A stretch of DNA of 22,735 nt from CAYURR01 sp964446745 (GCA_964446745.1 CAYURR010000027.1:1-22735), one strand, 5' to 3'. Positions 6,855 through 14,909 are shown, counted from the first letter of the stretch. The notes: generated by a model from the sequence alone, not told the origin. Numbers and translations: made by a program.

Positions 6855-9408
6855 GAAAAACATCCTGCTTGCTATCATCATGGTTATGACAATGACGGTG
6901 TTGAATGTATCAATATTTGCATATGCCGAAAGCGTAAGCTTCGATACTGTCACCATCTCAAACAATGGCTTGATCACCCCGTATTCGAATTCGACGTTCA
7001 ATGTTAATTTTTACGTAAACGCGAGTTCGAGCACGAGTACTGGTTACTTGTCGTTAAGCCTTTACAACGGTAGCTATTCAGGTAATTACTATCCTGTTCA
7101 GACTATCAGTGCTAACGTAACAAACGTCAGCACAAACCCAAACCGTTACAATGTCTCGGGAAATTTCAGCTCGAATATTCCTGCAGGCACATATACGATC
7201 GTAATAAACAATGATTCGGCTTGGTATTTCTCAAATCCATATGTAGGTTCGGCATATACCTCCGGATATTATCCGTATAATTACAACTATAACTACAATT
7301 ACAACTACTACGACCCATATTATTACAACAACCGTGTAACGATTTCGGGCCGTGCGTACACCTATTCAAACGGCAGCAAGACCCCGCTATCGGGCGTTCG
7401 TGTCTATGCATACAGGAACGACAGCAACAGCTCGTCCGACTATATCGGCGAGTCATATACAGACTCAAACGGTAACTATACGATAGACTCAACGAACTCC
7501 AATAATTATTATGGCGGTTCGGTACGTATTTATGCCGATTACTCGGGCCAGCGCAGGCTCAATTCCGCTGAATCGGATTTCGACTCTGACTATAGAGTGA
7601 TCTCGCTCAGCGGCAGCAGCGGCTCGTATTATAACGACCCGTATTACTACTATGGCTATTACAATAACGGCTACTACAACAACTATTACAACTACAACTA
7701 TAATTACTACAACTACTCATATTATGACCCGAGCACAGGTCTGTATTACTACTACGACCCTAATACCAACACCTACTTCAGTAGCCCCTCCTCGACCAAC
7801 CCGTATTACAATAATGGCTACTACAACGGATACAATAATGGCTATTACAACTACTACAACAACGGTTACTACTACGGCACCCTGACGGCCTCGCAGGACT
7901 TCGTGTTCGTGCCGCAGCTGACGATCAAGGGACGCGTTTTGGATCCGAATAACGGTAAAGCGCTCACAGGTATATCCGTATACACCTCGGGCACAACCGA
8001 TTCGTCGGGTAATTTCAACGTAACAGGCGTAACCGATCTGGGTAGCGCAAACAACTTAAATGTCTATCGCAACAACACAACGATCGGTTATATCAATGTA
8101 AACGCAAATATGTCTGATTTCAAACACGGTTCGATACAACGCGACTTCACGCTCGTTCCATCCTCAAACTACTCGTCGCAAGCCGTAACACAGGACTCGA
8201 CACAGAGTACAACTACAACAAAGTCGACCGCATCCACCACCGGTTACAACGATCCGAGGATCAACAAGATCAATCTGAACGGCGAAGCGATGTATGACGT
8301 ATCAAACTCGAATTTCTCGGGCAATACGACACTCGATGTATATAACGACACTACGAGCTTTAACATGTCGTTTAACGTCGGCCTGCTCGTAAAGGCCAGC
8401 ACTATTAATCCGAGCGGCAATTTCATCATCAACACCCCGAGCTTCAAATACTACCTGCCCTACAGTGTCGTAAAGAAGGTCAGCGGCCTCGGAAACTATC
8501 TTGCAAACAGCTCGATCATGAATACAGATGCATTCTTAAATCTGTCATTTAACGTGAAGCCGGTCAGCTCTGAGACAGCCTCAATGATACAGGAAACATA
8601 TCCGGGCGTTAAGGTTGTCAGCAACTCATATGATGTGAAGTATTCTCTGTCCTCATATGACGGCGTGAAGGATATGAGCAGCATGCTCAACTCCGACACC
8701 GTATTGACAGACTACGTAACAATGGTCATCAACACGACCGAGAGAGGCACCGCAGCGATCGTAAGGGGTTCGAACGGTCTGTACATGGTTCCGGCAGTAT
8801 TCCCGGATCAGACCACCGCAAGGCTCTTTACCAGAGGCAACTCCGAATACATCGTCGTCAGAAACGAGAAGCATAACTTCACCGATATCTCGAATCACTG
8901 GGCAAAGGACAGCATCGTTGACGCGGGCGTAAGGCTCATTGTATTCGCGCCAAAGGCAATGAAGTTTGAACCGAACCGCGCTATGTCACGTGCCGAATTC
9001 AACGCTATGCTCGTTCGCGCGCTGGGTCTGAAGGCACAGTACGGTTCATCCTCCGGTAACTTCGGTGATACCTGGTATAACGAGAGCGTAGATACAGCCA
9101 TTTCCTTCGGTATGTTAAACTTCATCGACGGCACCAACTATGAGCTTGACAAGAGCATCACGCGTCAGGAAGTCGCATACATGATAGACAAGGCTCTCGG
9201 ACTGGCTACCGCAAATGTCAACAGCATGTCATCATACAAGGACGAACCCAATGTGAGCTTCACATTCAAGCAGCCCTTCGCGAACTGCATGGCTCAAAAA
9301 CTTATGGTAGGCGGTAACGAATATCTGCAGCCGACAGAAACCCTGTCCCGTGCAGAGGCCGTCGTTATCATGCAGAGGCTTTACGAATACCTCGCAAGAA
9401 CCTATTAA
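6841..9408 (+). CDS. Tyr/Asn-rich secreted protein with three SLH repeats
   Basis: An 855-residue cell-surface protein. Signal peptide 1-29 (basic start, cleavage after AYA). Layout: N-terminal beta domain (30-140), Tyr/Asn-rich segment 1 (141-164), a carboxypeptidase-regulatory-like beta sandwich (about 166-258, SGRAYTYSNG...GVRVYAY...DSNGNYTI), Tyr/Asn-rich segment 2 (263-345, units such as YYNNGYYNNYYNYNYNYY), a second such sandwich (about 360-441, KGRVLDPNNGKALTGISVY), a Ser/Thr-rich linker (442-473), a beta-rich domain (474-675), then SLH repeats at about 680-722 (FTDISNHWAKDSI), 741-790 (FGDTWYNESVDTAI) and 800-855. SLH domains bind pyruvylated secondary wall polymer, so the C-terminus is the anchor. 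ATG with GGAGG 8 bases upstream, inside ftsH. No enzyme motif; probably a structural or adhesive surface protein. The Tyr/Asn tracts look prion-like or self-associating (inference). Confidence 0.88.
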   Translation: MKTRKKNILLAIIMVMTMTVLNVSIFAYAESVSFDTVTISNNGLITPYSNSTFNVNFYVNASSSTSTGYLSLSLYNGSYSGNYYPVQTISANVTNVSTNPNRYNVSGNFSSNIPAGTYTIVINNDSAWYFSNPYVGSAYTSGYYPYNYNYNYNYNYYDPYYYNNRVTISGRAYTYSNGSKTPLSGVRVYAYRNDSNSSSDYIGESYTDSNGNYTIDSTNSNNYYGGSVRIYADYSGQRRLNSAESDFDSDYRVISLSGSSGSYYNDPYYYYGYYNNGYYNNYYNYNYNYYNYSYYDPSTGLYYYYDPNTNTYFSSPSSTNPYYNNGYYNGYNNGYYNYYNNGYYYGTLTASQDFVFVPQLTIKGRVLDPNNGKALTGISVYTSGTTDSSGNFNVTGVTDLGSANNLNVYRNNTTIGYINVNANMSDFKHGSIQRDFTLVPSSNYSSQAVTQDSTQSTTTTKSTASTTGYNDPRINKINLNGEAMYDVSNSNFSGNTTLDVYNDTTSFNMSFNVGLLVKASTINPSGNFIINTPSFKYYLPYSVVKKVSGLGNYLANSSIMNTDAFLNLSFNVKPVSSETASMIQETYPGVKVVSNSYDVKYSLSSYDGVKDMSSMLNSDTVLTDYVTMVINTTERGTAAIVRGSNGLYMVPAVFPDQTTARLFTRGNSEYIVVRNEKHNFTDISNHWAKDSIVDAGVRLIVFAPKAMKFEPNRAMSRAEFNAMLVRALGLKAQYGSSSGNFGDTWYNESVDTAISFGMLNFIDGTNYELDKSITRQEVAYMIDKALGLATANVNSMSSYKDEPNVSFTFKQPFANCMAQKLMVGGNEYLQPTETLSRAEAVVIMQRLYEYLARTY

Positions 9409-9432
9409 TCAATAATTACTACTCTATTTAGT

Positions 9433-9460
9433 AAAGGGGCCGTATTTCGGCCCCTTTGTT
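9433..9460 (+). terminator. Rho-independent terminator of the xylB-ftsH-SLH operon
   Basis: A perfect 10-bp stem AAAGGGGCCG/CGGCCCCTTT (9433-9442 with 9448-9457), loop TATTT, followed by GTTATT after the stem's own TTT. It lies 25 bases past the SLH-protein stop. The stem begins with AAA, so it may also work on the minus strand. Confidence 0.85.
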
Positions 9461-9488
9461 ATTAGTGAATTAGCGGGAGATTCTACGG

Positions 9489-9757
9489 ATGAATAGAAAA
9501 ATCTACATAAAAAACGAAATCGTGAGCTTGGTAGAGTATAAAAAGTCCGATGACAAAGCCCTCGGTATGCTATCGAGTACTTAAACATCGCTGAGCTGCA
9601 CGCTGGGGCGTATCCGGACAATCATACTAGTAGGCGTATGCTCGAAAAATGCGGCTATATCCCCTATCCCAAAGGCAATGTCCCAGAAAAGCATTATTTG
9701 ACCGGCGAGTATATCATACAGGCAGATTACATTTACGGAGGTAAGCTATGCGTATAA
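9489..9757 (+). pseudogene. GNAT acetyltransferase remnant with internal deletion
   Basis: The first 22 codons (MNRKIYIKNEIVSLVEYKKSDD) read as the N-terminus of a GNAT-family N-acetyltransferase with a good ribosome binding site (GGGAG, 9 bases upstream). This frame stops at 9582-9584. From about 9560 a different frame gives the family's C-terminus: AIEYLNIAELHAGAYPDN, then RRMLEKCGYIP, then EKHYLTGEYIIQADYI, ending at 9757. The acetyl-CoA-binding centre (RxxGxG/A loop) is absent, so roughly 80-90 residues appear to be deleted, with a frameshift at the junction. Intact relatives acetylate small amines or protein N-termini; this copy should be inactive. Its stop overlaps the next gene's ATG by 10 bases, which suggests an ancestral operon. 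An assembly error is possible but would need to remove about 250 bases. Confidence 0.75.
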
Positions 9758-10467
9758 CGGAGATATATTGTTTTGACGACTTTGTAGCGGCACTTTTGGA
9801 CGCGGGATTTGGATTCGGAAGCGGCAAGGGTGACGGCATCTTTTCGCTGATGCCATGGAACTGGGGCGAGGCTCCGCCCTATGAAACCCCGGTGGAGTGG
9901 TTTACAGGCAATCCCGATACGGATCCGTGGGAATGGCGTAACCGCGCTGTCACGGAACGTAACGACATCGCATGTGCCAAACTATTCTTTAACAAAAGCG
10001 GATACATCACAAAACCATGGTATCCGTATTTTCTGAGTGCGCGCAGGGTAAACGATGAGGGCATCAAATCCTTTGAGGACGCGTATATGAGCGGCAGTAT
10101 AAGCCACGAAGCCAAGCGCGTTTACGAATGTATAGAAACGAACGGACACATACCCGCTCACGATATCAAGCGACTGACATCCTTCGGCAAGCAGGAGCAG
10201 AACCGTTTTGAGCGCGCGTTAGTAGAGCTGCAGCGCAATATGTATATCACGGTGTGCGGCAGACAGCAAAAGATATCGCGTGTAGGTGAGGCGTATGGCT
10301 GGCATTCCGCGGTATTTTGTATGACCGAGGAATTCTGGGGCAGCGAGCTGTTTGACGAGGCAGCAGAGATCGATCCGCACGAGGCTGAGCAAAAAATAAC
10401 GGCGAGGATCATGGAGCTCAATCCCGCCGCTGAAGACAAACGTATAAAAAAATTTATTAGGGCTTAG
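9748..10467 (+). CDS. AlkZ-related protein
   Basis: A 239-residue cytoplasmic protein resembling proteins annotated as AlkZ-related in Clostridia (recalled similarity, not a search). AlkZ/YcaQ glycosylases unhook DNA crosslinks and remove bulky alkylated bases using winged-helix folds. Seen: aromatic-rich N-terminal part (GIFSLMPWNWGEAPPYETP, then DPWEWRNR), a middle winged-helix-like part (about 115-170: SHEAKRVYECIETNGHIPA...LTSFGKQEQNRFERALVELQ), then RQQKISRVGEAYGW. The Q-x-D/Q-x-Q catalytic signature of true AlkZ is not evident, so glycosylase activity is unproven. Start ATG has GGAGG 6 bases upstream and overlaps the end of the GNAT remnant. It converges with the sipL-like gene, with 11 bases between stops and no clear terminator. 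Confidence 0.6.
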   Translation: MRITEIYCFDDFVAALLDAGFGFGSGKGDGIFSLMPWNWGEAPPYETPVEWFTGNPDTDPWEWRNRAVTERNDIACAKLFFNKSGYITKPWYPYFLSARRVNDEGIKSFEDAYMSGSISHEAKRVYECIETNGHIPAHDIKRLTSFGKQEQNRFERALVELQRNMYITVCGRQQKISRVGEAYGWHSAVFCMTEEFWGSELFDEAAEIDPHEAEQKITARIMELNPAAEDKRIKKFIRA

Positions 10468-10478
10468 TTTTACAGATA

Positions 10479-12050
10479 CTACGAAATTACCTTTTTTAAG
10501 ATCAATAGCTTTTGACCAGGCATGACCTTACCGGTGTTATCCATGTCATTTACAGCCAGGATCTCGTCGATGCTCGTATTGTAGTGCTTAGCGATATCCC
10601 AGAGACTATCCTGCTTTTGCACGACATATAGGGCCATGCTCGGTAGGTTTTCGAGTACGGATTTGTCGATCTCCGAGAACTCAATGTTGCCGATTACCTC
10701 CATGCAGCGTTCCTCTGTAACCTGCGTGTTAAATGTCATCAGGAAGCGCACCTCGGTCTCACGCTCGCTGAGCATATTGAAAGCGGAGTGGTCGACGTTG
10801 ATGTCGATGGTTACGTGCATATCGGGTCTCGCGGATTTCGTTTCGATGATCTGATGATACGGGATCGATTGCTTGTAGGAATACAGCGGCATGTCATCAC
10901 TTTGGGCTACATAGAGAATATTGGTCTCGATGGCACCTTCAACAGCTATCTTATCATCCATGACCTTTACGCTGTCTAACATCGGTTTGCCCGTGACCAT
11001 AAATATCTGCATGATGTCGGGGCATTCCTGACCTACCTGTATGACCTCTTTCACCGGGGCCTGATTCCTGTTTCTGCATACAAGGCGCGGATAACATACG
11101 GAGGTCTTTTCGATATTTAGGTTGTAGTTGATGCAATATGCATCTTCGAGTATCTCCATGGTCTCGGAGCTGTATACATTGATGTTCGCGAGCACCGAAA
11201 CATCCACCTCGATGACCCTGTCCTCACCGTCTGCGTCCGGCAGCACCTGCACCTGTTTGTTCTGCACGACGAGCTGCACATCAGCAAACATGTCGTCCTT
11301 GGCGCCGTTCACATCGAGCGTGCCCGAGAACGGTACCTCACTCTCGATGAATTCGATCAGGCTGTCCTCGTTCTCACCCTTATATAGCGTGTGCACCGAG
11401 AGCTCGCCCGTTACGTTTAGACGACCGGACATCACACGTACATCCTTATTCGCAATGCTTACATTACATGAGAGTAGCTCCATGATGTTCGGTTTGCCGG
11501 TCGGAACGATGATCTGATCTCTCACGCTGAAACGATCCGCCTTATTCTCGATCGTCTTGTTGATGTTCAGGCTGTTTTTGAGTAGCTGATTCTCGGGTAT
11601 GTCCTTGATATCTGTAACGACATCATGGCTCTCAGAGCATTCGGCACTCAATGTAACCCCTATCACGGCCCTATAGCTGAGCTTACGGTCGTTTAACATC
11701 TTGAACTCGATATGTACGATATCAGCCTTTGCGGTCACCCATGTATCCTTGGTGACACCCGCCATGTTCATAAAATCATCAAAGTTTGCCGTTACGCTCA
11801 TGCTATGTACGGGTTTTTCATGCCCCTTGGCTATGTATAGAACATGCAGCTCCATCTTACCGATGAAGTTAACGCGGTCACTGAGGCCCTCTGCGCGCTC
11901 TATGCAGGCCTTCGCGTCCGTCTGTAGGATTACCGCCATATCCGGTTTTACATCGGGTACGATGATATCCCCCTCGAGCATGACCTGCGTTGTCTCGCGT
12001 CCTATGCTCCTATTCAACAATATCTTTTCCCTGACTAAATCATATGACAT
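10479..12050 (-). CDS. sipL: SPOCS (DUF3794) and LysM spore protein, SipL-like
   Basis: A 523-residue protein, close to Clostridioides difficile SipL (about 520), the partner of SpoIVA that helps localise the spore coat around the forespore in the mother cell. Seen: an N-terminal part and repeated SPOCS/DUF3794-type segments (VMLEGDIIVPDVKPDMAVIL near 22-45, DQIIVPTGKPNIMELLSCNV near 180, VTGKPMLDSVKVMDDKIAVEG near 350) and a C-terminal LysM domain (about 472-520: YVVQKQDSLWDIAKHYNTS, then VMPGQKLLILKK). In SipL the LysM domain is what contacts SpoIVA. ATG at 12050 with GGGGG 6 bases upstream. A SigE-like promoter lies just ahead (listed). Other DUF3794-LysM proteins exist, so the name is probable, not certain. 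Confidence 0.82.
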   Translation of the reverse strand: MSYDLVREKILLNRSIGRETTQVMLEGDIIVPDVKPDMAVILQTDAKACIERAEGLSDRVNFIGKMELHVLYIAKGHEKPVHSMSVTANFDDFMNMAGVTKDTWVTAKADIVHIEFKMLNDRKLSYRAVIGVTLSAECSESHDVVTDIKDIPENQLLKNSLNINKTIENKADRFSVRDQIIVPTGKPNIMELLSCNVSIANKDVRVMSGRLNVTGELSVHTLYKGENEDSLIEFIESEVPFSGTLDVNGAKDDMFADVQLVVQNKQVQVLPDADGEDRVIEVDVSVLANINVYSSETMEILEDAYCINYNLNIEKTSVCYPRLVCRNRNQAPVKEVIQVGQECPDIMQIFMVTGKPMLDSVKVMDDKIAVEGAIETNILYVAQSDDMPLYSYKQSIPYHQIIETKSARPDMHVTIDINVDHSAFNMLSERETEVRFLMTFNTQVTEERCMEVIGNIEFSEIDKSVLENLPSMALYVVQKQDSLWDIAKHYNTSIDEILAVNDMDNTGKVMPGQKLLILKKVIS

Positions 12051-12078
12051 AGTATTCCCCCTGAAATATACTTAATTT

Positions 12079-12107
12079 AATATATTGGAGGTGCTTGTAA
12101 AATATGA
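12079..12107 (-). promoter_or_regulatory. Possible SigE-type sporulation promoter of the sipL-like gene
   Basis: On the minus strand TCATATT (12101-12107) matches the SigE -35 consensus KMATATT fully; after 14 bases AATATATT (12079-12086) matches 6 of 8 positions of the -10 consensus CATACAHT. The transcript would start near 12071, leaving about 20 bases with the GGGGG site before the ATG. The region is AT-rich, so chance is not excluded. Confidence 0.5.
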
Positions 12108-12113
12108 CACCCC

Positions 12114-12142
12114 TTAACAATTACAGGGAAATGTGATAAAAT
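12114..12142 (+). promoter_or_regulatory. Predicted housekeeping promoter of ridA
   Basis: TTAACA (12114-12119), 17 bases, TAAAAT (12137-12142), preceded by TGTGA. Transcription would start about 12149, just ahead of the AAGGAGG site (12151-12157), so the leader is very short. It is back to back with the sipL promoter. Confidence 0.55.
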
Positions 12143-12164
12143 ATCAAAAAAAGGAGGATAAGCA

Positions 12165-12545
12165 ATGAAAACTATAATCAGCACAGAATCCGCGCCAAAG
12201 GCCATCGGCCCATATTCACAGGCCATATCGTTCGGGGATTTGATATTTACCTCGGGCCAGATCCCGGTCGACCCCGCCACAGGCGAATTCGTCCCGGGTG
12301 GCGTAGCCGAACAAACCCGCGCGAGCTTAAATAATATCGCGGCCATACTCAAGGAGGCGGGCTCTGCACCGGAAAAGATACTTAAAACGACTGTATTCCT
12401 GAAAGATATGGCCACATTCGCGGAGATGAATAAGGTCTACGCCGAATTTTTCGGGGATGTACAACATCCCGCACGCTCCACTGTAGAGGTCGCACGCTTA
12501 CCAAAGGACGCACTCGTCGAGATAGAGGTTATCGCTACGAAGTAA
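12165..12545 (+). CDS. ridA: RidA family enamine/imine deaminase
   Basis: A 126-residue cytoplasmic protein of the usual RidA (YjgF/YER057c/UK114) length. It hydrolyses reactive 2-aminoacrylate and related enamine/imine intermediates released by PLP enzymes to 2-keto acids and ammonia, as a trimer. Seen: SAPKAIGPYSQAISFGDLIF, SGQIPVDPATGEFV, the KTTVFLKDMATFAEMNKVY helix, and the signature region PARSTVEVARLPKDALVEIE with the conserved arginine and the carboxylate-bearing glutamate. ATG with AAGGAGG 7 bases upstream. Its last 11 bases overlap the end of the convergent MBL-fold gene, and its terminator lies inside that gene. Confidence 0.95.
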   Translation: MKTIISTESAPKAIGPYSQAISFGDLIFTSGQIPVDPATGEFVPGGVAEQTRASLNNIAAILKEAGSAPEKILKTTVFLKDMATFAEMNKVYAEFFGDVQHPARSTVEVARLPKDALVEIEVIATK

Positions 12546-13260
12546 ATACAGAGCCGGGTTTATCCATGCATATGATGCGTTGGGTCAATCCGGCTTTTTT
12601 TTCGTCCTCCGCGAAGTCTTTGTATAGATGCTCCCTGAAGTTTGCATGCATGGGAAATGTCAGAGCCGGATTGAGTTTTTGTATCGCATATAGTGCCCCT
12701 TTGGTCATATCCTCAGGGCGATTGCCGCTGAATGTGCATACCGGGATGAATGCGATATCAAGGTCTGTGATTTGCTCGGCTATATAATCCGTTTCCCCAT
12801 AAAAGCGTGCGTTGGCCGGGTCACCGTCTCCCCAGTCAGCGTTATCCCCCGCATGATATACAAATAACCCCTCCGCCTCTACAAGAAAACTGACCCCCGC
12901 ATCCGTTGAACCGGCTGAATAAACAGTTACTGCATCACCGTCCCCCGCATTAATCCGTATCGTCTGGCGCGGGTTTATGCGTATCGTGTTCTGTTCAGAT
13001 TTCCCGAAATCACCAAATATGCTTGTGACATTCGTATAGACCCGGGCTTGTTCATGTACATTCTTGCTGTAGTGGTCGTGATGGTTATGTGAGAAAAACA
13101 GGATAACCTGTTTGTCCGTCATATCCTCAAGGTCGATGCGATGCATAGCACGGTCCGGAAATGCATCCGGAGCGTAATCAAATATCAATACGCGTTTCTT
13201 TGTATACACCGCCCATGCGCTGTGCCCAAGATATACAACTTTGAAGTCCGTTTTGTTCAT
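12535..13260 (-). CDS. MBL-fold metal-dependent hydrolase
   Basis: A 241-residue metallo-beta-lactamase-superfamily protein of the UlaG/YtkL-like kind, cytoplasmic (no signal peptide). Seen: VVYLGHSAWAVYTKKRVLIF at the start, the metal site SHNHHDHYSKNV giving HxHxDH (H58, H60, D62, H63), VYHAGDNADWGD with the bridging aspartate, and a late histidine in FPMHANF. Substrate unknown; relatives act on phosphodiester, lactone or sugar-lactone bonds. ATG with GGGAGGAAG 5 bases upstream. It follows the lipoprotein gene by 35 bases with no visible terminator, so the two are probably one transcript. The 3' end overlaps ridA by 11 bases tail to tail. Confidence 0.82.
   Translation of the reverse strand: MNKTDFKVVYLGHSAWAVYTKKRVLIFDYAPDAFPDRAMHRIDLEDMTDKQVILFFSHNHHDHYSKNVHEQARVYTNVTSIFGDFGKSEQNTIRINPRQTIRINAGDGDAVTVYSAGSTDAGVSFLVEAEGLFVYHAGDNADWGDGDPANARFYGETDYIAEQITDLDIAFIPVCTFSGNRPEDMTKGALYAIQKLNPALTFPMHANFREHLYKDFAEDEKKAGLTQRIICMDKPGSVFTS
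12552..12602 (+). terminator. ridA terminator embedded in the convergent MBL gene
   Basis: AGCCGGGTTTATCC (12552-12565) pairs with GGGTCAATCCGGCT (12582-12595): 14 positions with one mismatch and two G-U pairs, loop of 16 bases, followed by T to 12602. The whole structure lies in the last codons of the opposite-strand hydrolase gene. Confidence 0.75.
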
Positions 13261-13295
13261 TTAATCTTCCTCCCTATGGCCAGATTGTGACATTA

Positions 13296-14855
13296 TTACC
13301 GTATCCCCGCAATAGCTCCCTCCACCTGCTCCGTAGCCAGTTGAGCATAGTCTAACTGGCGTATTTCTTCAAACGCGTCGGTTATCGTAGATAGTGGCTC
13401 CGGCGGAGAATCCAATAAAAATAGAGTCATCGTGAGCCTCTGCATAATCCTATCAACTTCATTTACAAACTTTTCATAAAGCTTATCTTCAGTAAGCCTT
13501 GCACCGATGTCTCTGCGCGTTTGCCAGTCCAGAGGGTATTCCATATGCTTTAGCGCAGTGATTTCCTTCTCATACCCCACCGGCGCGTTTTCGCTGAAAT
13601 CATATATATCTAACATAAATTTGCTCCGCCTGAATACACCCTTATATTCCCATTTGTAGTATTCAGATATTTTAGTATCTGTAATATATCCGCGTTCATC
13701 CTCCGTGTAATCTACGTCTTCTACGCCATACATAAAATGCTTGAAATTATCTATATCCCCCATCCATTCCATAAATCGTAAAAACTCACTGACATCCGTA
13801 CCCGGCGCCGCTAAGGCCACCATGTCCACTTCGCCGTAATCTGTAAGCGGTTCCGCAAATATATTCATCGTATACTGCGTTTCCACACCTTCCTTTAATT
13901 TATATTGACCCGTGTTGATCAATATGGTCGGATATTGGGAGTGATCGACCCTTTCACCCTCTGCAGCAAAGTACAACAGGCCGTCACGTTTAAGCCCGTA
14001 TAGCTCCGCAATGGCCTCTTGCGCTGCACTGATATTATAAAACGCGTCGATCTTATTTGTATCTTTATTCATCCAAAGGAAATTTGATGCGCCCGTCCCC
14101 TGAATGAACATACACGAAAGCGATGTATAACCCTTCTCGGGCAGCATGAGGTTCAGTGCCGAATATCCGAGTATCCTGCCCACTTGCCTGTCAAATTCCT
14201 GCATTTGCACGACGCCCGGCACAGAACCCCCGTCACGCCCCTTTAGCCATTTGAGCAGCTCGATATATTCGCTCGCGCTGCGAATTTCCTTGCCGTATTC
14301 GCTATATACTTCGTTCTTGATCAGTGCCGCAGGCCGCGCCGGGATGAGCAGCATATTGGCTGGCATGAGGTAAAGCTCGCCGGGCGGGTTTACTGTCGGC
14401 GCATTTCGGAGGTATTCCGGGGCGTGTAACGCGGCAACCTCATAGAAATTTCCCAACAGTCCCTTGTCAACAAGACTTATTGCGGCGTTTTGATTGAACA
14501 CATATACTTTGTTGCCGCTTGTGTCAGAGTTCGAGAGCTCGGTTGTGAGCTTTTCTTCAGTCATGTTACCGAGACTCTTAAACTCGATATCAAATCCGGC
14601 CTTTTGCATCAGCTCCGATGCATAAGCCATTCCCGGAGACTCGCCTCCGATTACATATACCTCCAGCAGAGTATCAGCGACATGCGTATCCTCGGAAGCC
14701 TGTTTTGCATCTGCTGTATTCACCGTACTCATCGACGCTTCTTTTACATCCTGTGACTCGGCATCCGACAGATGTTCCTCCGCCGCCGGATTAGTCCCAC
14801 AGGCAACAAGCAACACTAACCCTAAGACCAACGACACAATACGTAATGCTTTCAT
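13296..14855 (-). CDS. Extracellular solute-binding-like lipoprotein
   Basis: A 519-residue lipoprotein. Residues 1-19 form a signal peptide with lipobox LVAC (KALRIVSLVLGLVLLVACG), followed by an acidic Ser/Glu/Asp-rich spacer typical of lipoproteins outside the Gram-positive membrane. The body resembles bacterial extracellular solute-binding proteins of the LplA-like group (FLRFMEWMGDIDNFKHFMYG, then VDYTEDERGYITD); this is a fold-level recollection. ATG at 14855 is chosen because GGGGG (14863-14867) is 7 bases upstream; a GTG at 14861 would abut it. No permease gene is adjacent, so it is an orphan binding protein, perhaps serving the Lpl transporter at 15.9-19.5 kb or acting as a sensor. 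It is transcribed divergently from an XRE-TPR regulator, which may control it. Confidence 0.75.
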   Translation of the reverse strand: MKALRIVSLVLGLVLLVACGTNPAAEEHLSDAESQDVKEASMSTVNTADAKQASEDTHVADTLLEVYVIGGESPGMAYASELMQKAGFDIEFKSLGNMTEEKLTTELSNSDTSGNKVYVFNQNAAISLVDKGLLGNFYEVAALHAPEYLRNAPTVNPPGELYLMPANMLLIPARPAALIKNEVYSEYGKEIRSASEYIELLKWLKGRDGGSVPGVVQMQEFDRQVGRILGYSALNLMLPEKGYTSLSCMFIQGTGASNFLWMNKDTNKIDAFYNISAAQEAIAELYGLKRDGLLYFAAEGERVDHSQYPTILINTGQYKLKEGVETQYTMNIFAEPLTDYGEVDMVALAAPGTDVSEFLRFMEWMGDIDNFKHFMYGVEDVDYTEDERGYITDTKISEYYKWEYKGVFRRSKFMLDIYDFSENAPVGYEKEITALKHMEYPLDWQTRRDIGARLTEDKLYEKFVNEVDRIMQRLTMTLFLLDSPPEPLSTITDAFEEIRQLDYAQLATEQVEGAIAGIR

Positions 14856-14880
14856 ATTCACACCCCCGCAAAGTATTTTC

Positions 14881-14909
14881 TTAAGAACCGTTCATCTACA
14901 TGATATAAT
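14881..14909 (+). promoter_or_regulatory. Predicted promoter of the XRE-TPR regulator
   Basis: TTAAGA (14881-14886), 17 bases, TATAAT (14904-14909, perfect -10). The dyad CTACA-N9-TGTAG (14896-14914) spans the -10 and is a candidate operator. Predicted start about 14916; the leader then has the hairpin AAGTGAC-TCTTCG-GTCACTT (14927-14946) just before the GGAGG site. Confidence 0.55.

Noticed and set aside
7261..7875. Possible tandem repeat or CRISPR-like array
   Set aside because: The periodic bases are Tyr/Asn codons in an open frame; there are no constant repeats with unique spacers.
7652..7885. Thr/Ile-rich plus-strand frame within the SLH gene
   Set aside because: It is a frame-shifted reading of the Tyr/Asn codon repeats (TAC/TAT/AAC), not a gene.
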